This document shows, in pieces, positions 8,668-16,575 of a stretch of DNA of 64,000 nt. The translations under genes were made by a program, and so were the position numbers. The DNA is from CAITSH01 sp945892985 (lineage in GTDB: Bacteria > Pseudomonadota > Gammaproteobacteria > Burkholderiales > SG8-39): contig CAMDDU010000006.1 in the NCBI GenBank assembly GCA_945892985.1, forward strand, positions 76,557 to 140,556. The letters are read 5' to 3'. Below the pieces are notes generated by a model that did no database searches, was not told the DNA's origin, and saw only the letters and a list, made by a program, of their open reading frames with translations. How positions within the stretch are numbered: the first letter of the stretch is position 1; each line of letters begins with the position of its first letter.

Positions 8668-9228
8668 ATGCCACGCATCCCGCTGTTTCCCAACGATGAC
8701 ATGAGCGCGGCGCAACGCCTCGCCTACGACAAGGCCTCGGGCGGCCCCAACGGCCCGATACGCGGCCCGACACGCGCCATCCTGCACAACCCGGACCTCG
8801 CCGAAAAATGGCGCGCCATGGGCGACCTGCTGCGTAACGGCACCTCATTGCCGCTGCGCCTGTCCGAGCTCGCCATCCTCGTCACCGCGCGCCACTGGAC
8901 GGCGCAGTTTGTCTGGCACACCCACGTCGCCCCTGCGCTAAAGGGCGGACTGGCGCAGGCGCTCATCGACGCCCTTCGCGACAACCGCATTCCGGAGTTT
9001 GCCAACGAGGGGGAGGCGGCTGTCTACGCCTACTGCACCGAGTTGCACGAAAATCACACCGTCAACGCGACGACTTACGAACGCGCACTGGCGCTGCTGG
9101 GCGCCGCGGGCATGGTCGAACTCACGGCCATCGCCGGCTACTACGCCATGGTGGCGATGACCGTGAACGCGCACGACATCCTGCCCGAGGCGGCACTGCC
9201 GCTCGGCCCGCGTCAGCCGCGTTCCTGA
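8668..9228 (+). CDS. Carboxymuconolactone decarboxylase family protein
   Basis: A 186-residue all-helical protein of the CMD/AhpD superfamily. The core is LRLSELAILVTARHWTAQFVWHTHVAPA (residues ~69-96, cited here as spaced family positions: E76, W84, W90, H91, H93). It lacks the CxxC pair of AhpD peroxidases and so belongs to the non-redox CMD branch. It sits directly after an intradiol dioxygenase and is followed 8 bases later by an MFS gene. A role in processing the lactone or ring-fission product is therefore plausible but not shown. Confidence 0.83.
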   Translation: MPRIPLFPNDDMSAAQRLAYDKASGGPNGPIRGPTRAILHNPDLAEKWRAMGDLLRNGTSLPLRLSELAILVTARHWTAQFVWHTHVAPALKGGLAQALIDALRDNRIPEFANEGEAAVYAYCTELHENHTVNATTYERALALLGAAGMVELTAIAGYYAMVAMTVNAHDILPEAALPLGPRQPRS

Positions 9229-9236
9229 ACAAACCG

Positions 9237-10472
9237 GTGGTGATTACCCGCGGCACCGCGGCCGACATCGAATCAGCCTATGCCTGGTGCCGCCTCGCCG
9301 CGTCGCTGGCGATGATGACCCTGGGTTGCGCCGGCATGTACATCGTCATGGTGGTGTTGCCGACGGTGCAGGCGGAGTTCGGCGTGGCACGCGCCGATGC
9401 CTCCCTGCCCTACACCCTGACCATGGCCGGCTTTGGCGTCGGTGGCGTGCTGATGGGACGCCTGACCGACCGCTGCGGCGTGATGGTCACGGTGCTCGTC
9501 GGTGCGGTCGGGCTTGGCGTCGGATTCATCGCCGCGGGCCTCGCGCCCTCGCTACTGATGTTCAGCCTCGCCTCGGGCCTGTTCCTCGGCCTGCTCGGCG
9601 CCTCGGCGTCGTTCGCGCCGCTGGTGGCGGACACCTCGCTGTGGTTTTCACGGCGCCGCGGCATTGCCCTCGCCATTTGCACCAGCGGCATGTTCCTGTC
9701 TGGTACGGTGTGGCCGCCGCTGGTACAGCACTTTGTGCAAAGTGTCGGCTGGCGCCAGACTTATATCGGCGTCGGCATCACCTGCTTTGTGCTGATGCTG
9801 CCCTTGTCGCTGATGCTGGCCCGGCGGCCGCCGCTGCTTGAAGTTGCGCCACCCGTGGCGGGCAAGGCGCCGGCGAGCGAGCGTCCGCTGGGCATGTCGC
9901 CCCGCGCCCTGTTCATGCTGCTGTCGGTGGCAGGCGTCGCGTGCTGCGTCGCCATGGGCATGCCGCAGGTGCATATCGTCGCCTACTGCGCCGACCTGGG
10001 TTTCGGCCCGGCACGCGGCGCCGAAATGCTTTCGCTGATGCTCGTTTGCGGCATCGCCAGCCGCCTCATCTGCGGCTGGATTTCCGACCACATCGGCGGC
10101 TTGCGCACACTGCTGGCCGGCTCGATCCTGCAAGCGCTCGTACTGCTGCTCTACCTGCCCACCGATGGGCTTGCCTCGCTCTATGTCGTGTCGGCCCTGT
10201 TCGGCCTGTCACAGGGCGGCATCATCCCGGCCTACCCGCTGATCGTACGCGAGTATTTCCCCGCCGCCGATGTCGGCGCGCGCGTCGGCACCGTGCTGAT
10301 GGCCACGCTGGGCGGCATGGCCCTCGGAGGCTGGCTGTCGGGCGCCATTTTTGACTGGACGGGCTCTTACAAGGCGGCCTTCGTCAACGGCCTCGTCTGG
10401 AACGCACTCAACATCGCCATCATCGGCGCGCTGGTCCTGCGCGCGAAAAAACTGCTGCCCGCAGCGGCCTGA
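9237..10472 (+). CDS. MFS transporter, OFA/MCT-like
   Basis: A 411-residue permease with about twelve TM segments. The TM2-TM3 loop is MGRLTDRCG and the second half contains SRLICGWISDHIGG (around residue 280), the repeated MFS loop motif typical of oxalate/formate-antiporter-like and monocarboxylate-like transporters. The start is GTG, 8 bases after the previous stop, so it is very probably co-transcribed with the dioxygenase and CMD genes. It likely imports an organic or aromatic acid handled by this block. An inverted-repeat element begins 12 bases after its stop. Confidence 0.85.
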   Translation: MVITRGTAADIESAYAWCRLAASLAMMTLGCAGMYIVMVVLPTVQAEFGVARADASLPYTLTMAGFGVGGVLMGRLTDRCGVMVTVLVGAVGLGVGFIAAGLAPSLLMFSLASGLFLGLLGASASFAPLVADTSLWFSRRRGIALAICTSGMFLSGTVWPPLVQHFVQSVGWRQTYIGVGITCFVLMLPLSLMLARRPPLLEVAPPVAGKAPASERPLGMSPRALFMLLSVAGVACCVAMGMPQVHIVAYCADLGFGPARGAEMLSLMLVCGIASRLICGWISDHIGGLRTLLAGSILQALVLLLYLPTDGLASLYVVSALFGLSQGGIIPAYPLIVREYFPAADVGARVGTVLMATLGGMALGGWLSGAIFDWTGSYKAAFVNGLVWNALNIAIIGALVLRAKKLLPAAA

Positions 10473-10484
10473 ACATCGTTGCGC

Positions 10485-10606
10485 CGTCATTGCGAGGAGG
10501 CGAAGCCGACGCGGCAATCTAGCGAAATTGCGGCCAAAGCCACGGGCGCGATGAGATTGCTTCGCTGCGCTCGCAATGACAGATTGCGCTGCGCTCGCAA
10601 TGACAG
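10485..10606. repeat. Inverted-repeat element (copy 1), MITE/REP-like
   Basis: The left arm CGTCATTGCGAGGAGGCGAA is mirrored by right arms ending in GCGCTCGCAATGAC. The right end is duplicated (10553-10582 and 10583-10606). The element fills the spacer after the MFS gene. A second copy lies at 39360-39449. Read in the reverse frame it gives the VIASAAKQSHR-type peptide often mis-annotated as protein. Confidence 0.85.
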
Positions 10607-10624
10607 AACCAGTATGATCCACGC

Positions 10625-11434
10625 ATGAACTACCCCGCCTGCCCCAAGTGCGGCCATGCGCCGCTGCCCGCGAACCAGGCGGCGCCGGCGGCCTGCCCGG
10701 CCTGCGGGTTGATACTGGCGAAGTTCAACGCCGTGCCGCAACCGGCTTCCAGACCACGCAGCGCTGGTTCCATCGCCACAACAACCGGCGCCAATGAACC
10801 CGCCGTCACGGACCGCATCAGCGCCCTGCTGTTTCACGTGCCCGATGAAGTATCAAAGACGAACTGGATGGGCCGCATCGCCGCCCTCGCGGTGTTCGCA
10901 CTGTGGACGCTGTGGATCTGGCGCGACACCGACATCCCCGACGGGGAAATCGGCAGCAGCTTTTTGCATATGGTCTTGCTGCCCTTTCACGAAGCCGGCC
11001 ATTACGCCATCTTCCGCTGGTTCGGCGAATTCATCATGATCCTAGGCGGCACGCTAGCACAGCACCTGATGCCCATCGTGTTGTGCCTGTCGCTGCTGAT
11101 CAAACGCCGCGACCCCTTCGGCGCCGCGCTGTTTTTTTGGCTGCTCGGTTTTTCCGTGATCGACATGGGCGTCTATATGTACGACGCCTACGATCCCAAA
11201 CTGGCGCTCCTTGGCGGCGGCACCGGCGCGGAAAAAGACGGCCACGACTGGCAGAATATTTTCGGCGATCTCAACCTGCTGAAAAAATCGCGCGGCATCG
11301 GCCTGTTTTTCGGGTTTGTCGGCAAGGCCATGATGCTGGCCGCGCTTGCCTGGGCGGCGTGGATCATCTGGCTGCAAAAAGCGCGCTTGAGCGACTCGCC
11401 GCTGGCCGAAGAAGATACGGTCGATCCGGGCTAG
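10625..11434 (+). CDS. Zinc-ribbon membrane protein with HEAGH motif, function unknown
   Basis: A 269-residue protein. Residues 6-28 form a zinc ribbon (CPKC ... CPAC). After a low-complexity linker come about five hydrophobic segments (roughly 90-105, 118-130, 138-155, 163-180, 235-255). Between the first two lies FHEAGHYAIF, an HExxH zinc-metalloprotease motif beside a membrane segment as in M50-like intramembrane proteases. A clear third zinc ligand is not evident, although several Asp residues (DMGVYMYDAYD) follow near 185-195. The family is not recognised by name. Either a membrane metallopeptidase or a non-catalytic relative is possible. Confidence 0.7.
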   Translation: MNYPACPKCGHAPLPANQAAPAACPACGLILAKFNAVPQPASRPRSAGSIATTTGANEPAVTDRISALLFHVPDEVSKTNWMGRIAALAVFALWTLWIWRDTDIPDGEIGSSFLHMVLLPFHEAGHYAIFRWFGEFIMILGGTLAQHLMPIVLCLSLLIKRRDPFGAALFFWLLGFSVIDMGVYMYDAYDPKLALLGGGTGAEKDGHDWQNIFGDLNLLKKSRGIGLFFGFVGKAMMLAALAWAAWIIWLQKARLSDSPLAEEDTVDPG

Positions 11435-11473
11435 TTCAAACACCCGCATCACCGCAGCTTCAGGCTTGGTATC

Positions 11474-11508
11474 GGCTGAAAACCCGCGTCAAACAAGGCT
11501 TTCCAGCC
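11474..11508. repeat. Dispersed ~35-bp palindrome, copy A
   Basis: The arms are GGCTGAAAACC and GGCTTTCCAGCC. It lies 40 bases after the zinc-ribbon gene and 38 bases beyond the hicA stop. Other copies are at 12112-12144, 31399-31432 and 46293-46327. Confidence 0.7.
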
Positions 11509-11545
11509 GATTAATGCCGGCGGGTACGATTTCCACCGAACCTGG

Positions 11546-11773
11546 CTACTGCCTTGTCAGGAATGCTTCCGGCTCGATGCCCGCTTGCTTAAGAATTGCG
11601 CGCAGCGTGCCTTCGGGCATGTCACCCGGGTGATTCGGTATGGTGGTGTAACGATCGGCCGCAGGGTTGAACCAGATTTCATGGCTGCCGGCCGCCTAGC
11701 GGTGAAATTGCAGGCCAAGTTCCTTGAGGCGTTTTACGATCTCACGGTAGCTAAAACCCGCGAGCCGCCCCAT
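11546..11773 (-). pseudogene. hicA: HicA toxin gene with in-frame TAG
   Basis: The reverse strand encodes a 75-codon HicA-type mRNA interferase: start MGRLAGFSYREIVKRL, then GSHEIWFNP, the TTIPNHPGDMPEGTL core (including the conserved His-containing strand and the PxHPGD stretch) and a normal end before the stop at 11546. Codon 26 (11696-11698) is TAG where HicA proteins commonly have Gln after an Arg, a single C-to-T change. The rest of the frame is intact, so the inactivation is recent or the stop is a read error. Its ATG overlaps the hicB stop by one base (TGATG), so the pair is still arranged as an operon with hicB first. Confidence 0.85.
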
Positions 11774-12000
11774 CAGGTCGCCACGACCAGTTGATAGTCG
11801 AACGATTCGCGTGCCGGCGCCAGGCCGGATGCCGCCGGACCGGAACGCGCTTCGATCAGCTTTTTAGCCACATCGCGCGCAATCTCGAGGGTCTCCTGGA
11901 TGGTTCGGCCCTGAGCAATGAGGCCTTGTACGTCGTCGCTAGTGGCGAGATAAACGCCCTCGGGCAGTTTTTCGATATGCAATTGAACCATGTGTTCCAT
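11773..12000 (-). CDS. hicB: HicB-family antitoxin
   Basis: A 75-residue antitoxin of the HicB-like partial RNase H fold. It starts MEHMVQLHIEKLPEGVYLAT and continues with DVQGLIAQGRTIQETLEIA, the usual HicB core. The ATG at 12000 is preferred because AAGAGG lies 9 bases upstream and the homologous region begins there, although the frame stays open further upstream. It would neutralise HicA by direct binding. With hicA interrupted, it may be an orphan antitoxin. There is no C-terminal DNA-binding domain, so autoregulation is uncertain. Confidence 0.82.
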   Translation of the reverse strand: MEHMVQLHIEKLPEGVYLATSDDVQGLIAQGRTIQETLEIARDVAKKLIEARSGPAASGLAPARESFDYQLVVAT

Positions 12001-12111
12001 GCGCTTGCACCTCTTGGCGAGAAACCGGTTGCTGATTATATCCTCAGGGACAGACCGCGGTTGCGATCCCATCCACCTACAATACCAACTCATATTTTCC
12101 ACCGAAAACCA

Positions 12112-12144
12112 GCTGGAAACCCTTGCAGGGCGCGATTTTCCAGC
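12112..12144. repeat. Dispersed ~35-bp palindrome, copy B
   Basis: GCTGGAAACCC at the left is mirrored by TTTTCCAGCC at the right. It begins 17 bases past the pncC stop codon, in the position of a transcript 3' end. Confidence 0.75.
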
Positions 12145-12161
12145 CATTCCCCTCCGGGCAA

Positions 12162-12653
12162 TCAGCGCTCCAGCCGCTCCAGCACACCCTGCAGCGCGCA
12201 AATCACCGACTGGCGGCGCACGCTTTCGCGGTCACCGCTGAAGTTGCGGGTGATGACAAGCGGTGCGCCGCCCTCACCCGCCCAGCCAAAGCAGACCATG
12301 CCTACGGGCTTCTCTACGCTGCCGCCACCCGGACCGGCGACGCCGGTAATCGACAAGGCGAATTGTGCGTGGCTGTGCGCCAGCGCGCCGGCCGCCATCT
12401 CGCCCGCGGTCTGTTCGCTCACCGCGCCAAACGCCTCCAGCGTCGCGGCGGAAACGCCGAGCATTTCCATTTTGGCATCGTTCGAATAGGTCACAAAGCC
12501 GCGGTCAAACCATTCTGAACTGCCGGCGATGGCGGTGACCGCCCCGGCCACCCAGCCACCGGTGCACGACTCGGCGGTGGCAAGCCGCAGGCCGCGCGCT
12601 TTCAGGCGGGCACCGACGATGGTGGCGAGGATAGTAAGGGTTTCATGCGGCAT
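12162..12653 (-). CDS. pncC: Nicotinamide-nucleotide amidase (CinA C-terminal domain)
   Basis: A 163-residue stand-alone CinA-C/PncC protein that deamidates NMN to NaMN in pyridine nucleotide salvage. Family motifs are LATAESCTGG (residues 24-33, with the active-site Ser and Thr), FVTYSNDAK, LGV, GAVSEQTA, ALSITGVAGPGGG and KPVGMVCFG. The length is right for PncC without the N-terminal COG1058 domain. Its start overlaps the end of pgpA by 11 bases, and it is the last gene of the ribBX-ribH-nusB-thiL-pgpA-pncC run. Confidence 0.94.
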   Translation of the reverse strand: MPHETLTILATIVGARLKARGLRLATAESCTGGWVAGAVTAIAGSSEWFDRGFVTYSNDAKMEMLGVSAATLEAFGAVSEQTAGEMAAGALAHSHAQFALSITGVAGPGGGSVEKPVGMVCFGWAGEGGAPLVITRNFSGDRESVRRQSVICALQGVLERLER

Positions 12654-13170
12654 AGAAAGTGAGTCCCTGTCTGAGCACGGCCAGCAGCAACAGCGTATAG
12701 CCGGCCGCCAGCACGTCGTCGAACATTACGCCAAGTCCGCCTTTCATACTGCGGTCAAATTGCCGGATGGGCGGCGGCTTCACCACATCAAAAAAGCGAA
12801 ATGCAAAAAACGCCACAGCCTGCCAGGCCCAGCCCTGCGGGGTGAACATCAGCACCAGCAGGAAAGCGACCACCTCGTCCCAGCACATGCCGTTGTGATC
12901 GGACACCCCCAGATGGCGGCCGGTGACATCGCAGGCCCAGACGCCCAAAGCGAACAACGCGGCTATCACGCCGAACAGCCATAGCGGCGAAAACGGCGCC
13001 GAAAACTGCGCCTCCAAGGCCCAATAAATCGGAAAACCGAGCAGCGTGCCGAAAGTTCCCGCGGCGGGCAGCACGCCTGCGCCAAAACCAAGCGCGATGA
13101 AATGCGCCGGATGGGCAAACACAAAGCGCGGCGTGACGCGCACGATGCCCCGACCCTTGAGCTCAATCAT
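12643..13170 (-). CDS. pgpA: Phosphatidylglycerophosphatase A
   Basis: A 175-residue membrane phosphatase that converts phosphatidylglycerophosphate to phosphatidylglycerol. Conserved PgpA features are the N-terminal HFIALGFGAGVLPAAGTFGTL, the central CWDEVVAF, FRFFDVVKPPPI and the C-terminal GGLGVMFDDVLAA with acidic metal-binding residues. About three to four hydrophobic segments are visible. It lies 60 bases downstream of thiL and overlaps pncC by 11 bases. The order thiL-pgpA-pncC is usual in betaproteobacteria. Confidence 0.95.
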   Translation of the reverse strand: MIELKGRGIVRVTPRFVFAHPAHFIALGFGAGVLPAAGTFGTLLGFPIYWALEAQFSAPFSPLWLFGVIAALFALGVWACDVTGRHLGVSDHNGMCWDEVVAFLLVLMFTPQGWAWQAVAFFAFRFFDVVKPPPIRQFDRSMKGGLGVMFDDVLAAGYTLLLLAVLRQGLTFYAA

Positions 13171-13230
13171 GCCGCAAGCACCCTGCAGTCATTTCGCAGT
13201 CAACACCGAAACGCCGTTCACCGCGGCGTG

Positions 13231-14193
13231 TCATGCGAAGTGGTCAAAACCAGTGCGCGCAACTGGCATCGGCTTGCCCGCGCTGTCTCGCAGGCTCAGA
13301 CGTCCGGCCTCACCCGCCACGATCATGCCGATGCGCGTTAGGCGCAGGTCGAGGTCATTGCCAATGGCCTCTATCTCGCTGCGATGAAAGGGCGGGGCGG
13401 TAAAAGCAAGCTCGTAATCGTCGCCGCCCGCGAGCAGGCAATCGGCGCCAAGTACGTCATCGGCGCAGGCGGCGATGGCCGCCGACCGAGGCAGGGCATC
13501 GTAGTGCAACTCGGCGGCAACGCCCGATTGTTCGAGAATGTGGCCGATGTCGGCCAGCAGGCCGTCGGAAATATCGATGGCGCTGCGCGCGATGCCGCGC
13601 AGCCTGCCGCCCAGGTCGACGCGCGGCTCCGGCGTATGCAGGCGGGCGAGACAGGATTCAAGCTGCGCTCCCTCAAGCCTCACGCGGCCGGCGAGATGGG
13701 CGAGGCCGAGGGCCGCGTCGCCGCTGGACCCGGATACCCAGATATCATCACCGGCCTGCGCCCCGTCGCGGCGCAAGGCCAGGCCGGGCGGCAGCTCCCC
13801 CATGATGGTAATGCTGATGCACAGCGGGCCGCGCGTGGTGTCGCCGCCAACGAGTTCGACGCCAAAGCGCCCGGCCATGGCAAAAAAACCGCGCGCAAAG
13901 GCCGCGACCCAGGCCTCGTCGGCGGCCGGTAGCGCCAGCGCCAGCGTTGCCCAGCGCGGATCCGCGCCCATGGCGGCCAGATCGGACAGGTTCACCGCCA
14001 GCGATTTGGCTCCCAGTTTCTCGGCGTCGGCGCCGGGCAGAAAATGCCGGCCTTCAACCAGCATGTCGGTCGACACCGCAAGCAGCATGCCCGGGCGCGG
14101 CGGCAGCAAGGCGCAGTCGTCGCCCACGCCCAGCACCGCCGACGCTGCGGGGCGCTGGAAGTAACGGTGGATCAGCTCAAACTCAGAGGCCAT
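13231..14193 (-). CDS. thiL: Thiamine-monophosphate kinase
   Basis: A 320-residue ATP-dependent kinase that makes thiamine diphosphate from thiamine monophosphate. It belongs to the PurM/AIR synthase fold. Signatures are FELIHRYF at the start, VLGVGDDCALL, VSTDMLVEGRHF, LAVNLSDLAAMGADP, VGGDTTRG, ISDGLLADIGHI and LLAGGDDYELAF. All metal- and nucleotide-binding Asp-rich motifs are present. It lies 35 bases downstream of nusB. No TPP riboswitch was seen, which fits its position inside a housekeeping operon. Confidence 0.96.
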   Translation of the reverse strand: MASEFELIHRYFQRPAASAVLGVGDDCALLPPRPGMLLAVSTDMLVEGRHFLPGADAEKLGAKSLAVNLSDLAAMGADPRWATLALALPAADEAWVAAFARGFFAMAGRFGVELVGGDTTRGPLCISITIMGELPPGLALRRDGAQAGDDIWVSGSSGDAALGLAHLAGRVRLEGAQLESCLARLHTPEPRVDLGGRLRGIARSAIDISDGLLADIGHILEQSGVAAELHYDALPRSAAIAACADDVLGADCLLAGGDDYELAFTAPPFHRSEIEAIGNDLDLRLTRIGMIVAGEAGRLSLRDSAGKPMPVARTGFDHFA

Positions 14194-14228
14194 GGTTTAT
14201 TCCAGACGGGCTCAAGCATTCAACACGA

Positions 14229-14666
14229 TCAGACTTTGGCGCCGCCCTTTTGCACTTCCTCGGCGCGCAAAGCCGGTGCGAGCTTGTCGAGCACACCGTT
14301 GACGTATTTGTGCCCGTCGGTGCCGCCGAAGGACTTGGCCAGCTCAACCGCCTCGTTGATGATGACGCGATAGGGCACCGCCGGGCAATGGCCAAGCTCA
14401 TAGGCGCCGAGCAGCAGCACACCGCGTTCCACCGGCGAGAGCTCGGCCAGGGGCCGGTCAAGCAGCGGCGTGAGCATCACCGTCAGGTCCTCGGCCGCGC
14501 CTATGGTGCCCAGCAGCAGCATTTTGAACATCGTGTCATCGGCCTGGACGAAATCACGCGCCTCGCGCAATTGCTTAACGATGGCCAGCGGGTCGCCGGC
14601 GGAAAGCAGCCATTGGTAAAGGCCTTGCAACGCGAATTCGCGCGCACGGTGGCGTGGCGTCTTCAT
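14229..14666 (-). CDS. nusB: Transcription antitermination factor NusB
   Basis: A 145-residue all-helical protein that binds rRNA boxA RNA together with NusE (S10). It begins TPRHRAREFALQGLYQW (the Arg-rich RNA-binding N-terminus) and contains LAELSPVERGVLLLGAYEL and VPYRVIINEAVELAKSFGGTDGHKYVNGVLD, all typical of NusB. Its ATG overlaps the ribH TGA (ATGA), giving translational coupling. Confidence 0.96.
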   Translation of the reverse strand: MKTPRHRAREFALQGLYQWLLSAGDPLAIVKQLREARDFVQADDTMFKMLLLGTIGAAEDLTVMLTPLLDRPLAELSPVERGVLLLGAYELGHCPAVPYRVIINEAVELAKSFGGTDGHKYVNGVLDKLAPALRAEEVQKGGAKV

Positions 14667-15136
14667 TTCCCCAGTCGCTCGATCCGGCGCAGCAGGGTCG
14701 TCATCTCGACAGCCGCCTCGGCGCAGTCACGGCCTTTTTGCACGGTGCGCGCCTGCGCCTGTTCGTCATTTTCAGTCGTGAGGATGCCGTTGGCGATGGG
14801 CAGGCCGGTGTCCAGTTGCACCTGGGTGATGCCCGCGCCCGATTCGTTGGAGACCAGCTCAAAGTGGTATGTCTCGCCGCGAATGACCGCGCCAAGCGCA
14901 ATCAATGCATCAAACCGGCCGGTGGCGGCGAGGCTTTGCAAGGCCAACGGCGCTTCGAGCGCGCCGGGCACCTCAGCCACGGTGATGTCGCCAACACCCA
15001 GTTCGGCCAGCCGTGCGCTGCACGAGGCGAGCAGCGCATCACCGACGGGCTGGTTGAAACGACAGCGCACGATGCCGATGCGCAATCCGGCGCCGGACAG
15101 ATCCGCTTCAAGCTTGGTGACTGCGCAGGCGCTCAC
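14663..15136 (-). CDS. ribH: 6,7-dimethyl-8-ribityllumazine synthase
   Basis: A 157-residue lumazine synthase that joins 5-amino-6-ribitylaminouracil and 3,4-dihydroxy-2-butanone 4-phosphate. Signatures are IGIVRCRFNQPVGDALL, EVPGALEAPLA (PGA/SFE-type loop), IALGAVIRGETYHFE with the catalytic His, and LPIANGILTTENDEQA. The GTG start at 15136 overlaps the upstream stop as GTGA; the longer open frame upstream lies inside ribBX and is rejected. The overlap pattern shows tight coupling of ribBX, ribH and nusB. Confidence 0.95.
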   Translation of the reverse strand: MSACAVTKLEADLSGAGLRIGIVRCRFNQPVGDALLASCSARLAELGVGDITVAEVPGALEAPLALQSLAATGRFDALIALGAVIRGETYHFELVSNESGAGITQVQLDTGLPIANGILTTENDEQAQARTVQKGRDCAEAAVEMTTLLRRIERLGK

Positions 15137-16254
15137 TTGCGGTCCTTTGCGGCGGGCTGCTCGTAACCGGACACCTCCAGCGACCATCCGGCCATGCTGG
15201 GCATTTTGCGCGGGCTGGCGAGCAGCTTCATCCTGCCGACCTTGAGATCGCGCAGTATTTGCGCGCCGATGCCGTAGGTAAGCAAGTCCATTTTTTGCGG
15301 CACCGGCTTGCCCGGCGTGGATACCCGCTCAATGAGCTGGCCGGCGGACTCGGAACAGTTGAGCAACACCATCACACCCGAACCCTCGGCGGCAATGCGC
15401 GCCATCGATTCACCCACCGTCCAGGAGTGGTTGCCGGCGCCAATGTCGAGCAGGTCGACCAGCGACAGCGGTTCGTGCACGCGCACCAGCGTTTCGGCCT
15501 GCGGATCGATCTCGCCCTTGACCAGCGCAAGATGCGGCGCACCGGAAGCCGCGCCGGTGGCCGAATGCTTTTCAAGATACGCCACCAGGCGGAAGGGGCC
15601 ATGCGCCGTCTCGATGTTGCGCTCGGTCACGCGCCTGACCAGGCTCTCGTGCTGGCTGCGGAAGTGAATGAGGTCGGCGATGGTGCCGATCTTGACGCCG
15701 TGGATCTTGCCGAACTCGATAAGGTCGGGCAGGCGCGCCATGGTGCCGTCGTCCTTGAGGACTTCGCAGATCACCGCGGTCGGCGACAAACCGGCAAGAC
15801 CGGCGAGGTCGCAGCCGGCCTCGGTATGACCTGCGCGCACCAGCACCCCGCCGTGTTGCGCCATCAGCGGAAAAATATGCCCCGGTTGCACAATGTCATC
15901 GGGCTTGGCACCCGCGGCGACCGCAGCCTGTATGGTGCGCGCGCGATCCGGTGCGGAAATGCCGGTGGTCACACCAGTCGCCGCCTCGATCGAGACGGTA
16001 AAGTTGGTATGCATGGCGGCGCGGTTATCGCGCACCATCAAGGGCAGGTTGAGCTGGCGGCAGCGCGCCTCGGTGAGCGTCAGGCAAATCAGCCCGCGGC
16101 CATGCTTGGCCATGAAATTGACCGCTTCGGGCGTAACAAAATCCGCCGCCATCAGCAAGTCGCCCTCGTTCTCGCGGTCTTCTTCGTCGACAAGAATGAC
16201 CATGCGGCCGGCCTTGAGCTCGCCGATTATTTCCTGGGTTGAACTGATGGTCAT
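15133..16254 (-). CDS. ribBX: 3,4-dihydroxy-2-butanone-4-phosphate synthase with degenerate GTP cyclohydrolase II-like domain
   Basis: A 373-residue protein. Residues 1-~205 are a complete RibB domain that makes dihydroxybutanone phosphate from ribulose 5-phosphate: LVDEEDRENEGDL (acidic metal loop), the MVRDN segment, VTTGISAPDRA and RAGHTEAGCDLA. The C-terminal half resembles GTP cyclohydrolase II in length, but where RibA has the zinc-binding SECLTGDVFGSLRCDC-type motif it reads HEPLSLVDLLDI with no cysteines. This matches the RibBX variant described in proteobacteria, which lacks cyclohydrolase activity. A separate ribA is therefore expected elsewhere. ATG 16254 is chosen because homology begins there; the frame is open upstream without conserved sequence. 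Confidence 0.9.
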   Translation of the reverse strand: MTISSTQEIIGELKAGRMVILVDEEDRENEGDLLMAADFVTPEAVNFMAKHGRGLICLTLTEARCRQLNLPLMVRDNRAAMHTNFTVSIEAATGVTTGISAPDRARTIQAAVAAGAKPDDIVQPGHIFPLMAQHGGVLVRAGHTEAGCDLAGLAGLSPTAVICEVLKDDGTMARLPDLIEFGKIHGVKIGTIADLIHFRSQHESLVRRVTERNIETAHGPFRLVAYLEKHSATGAASGAPHLALVKGEIDPQAETLVRVHEPLSLVDLLDIGAGNHSWTVGESMARIAAEGSGVMVLLNCSESAGQLIERVSTPGKPVPQKMDLLTYGIGAQILRDLKVGRMKLLASPRKMPSMAGWSLEVSGYEQPAAKDRK

Positions 16255-16575
16255 GAATGCGCCTGATCTGGTCTGGTATTGCTTCGGGAAGAGGGCAATT
16301 TTACGTTGTTTCAGTGTGTTGCGCTCACCCAGGCGCCCACCCATAAGCTCACCCGTGCGCGCAAGCTGGCGCGCCATCCGGCCGCACCGCCATGGACGCC
16401 CTTCTCCCCCATAGTTGATCCAGATCAACTGCAGCATGGCATAGCAGTCCATTGTGGCCCACGCACGCCGACCAACCTGGACGCCGCATCAACGGCAAAC
16501 AATAAGACCCCTTGTCGCCGCCTTCACGCCGGGTGTTGTTGCGCCATAAAAAATTAAACCCTTGTCCGCGCTGTT
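16255..16575. other. Divergent intergenic region between ribBX and a histidine kinase gene
   Basis: About 320 bases. I looked on the minus strand for the conserved core of an FMN riboswitch and did not see it. No convincing terminator, RNA gene or repeat was found. It must hold the promoters of the riboflavin operon (leftward) and the kinase gene (rightward). Confidence 0.5.

Noticed and set aside
10209..10622. Minus-strand frame beginning with a VIASAAKQSHR-type peptide
   Set aside because: The recognisable peptide is just the translation of the inverted-repeat element; the rest is antisense to the MFS gene.
16255..16575. FMN riboswitch upstream of ribBX
   Set aside because: The conserved FMN aptamer segments could not be found on the minus strand; a covariance-model search would be decisive.
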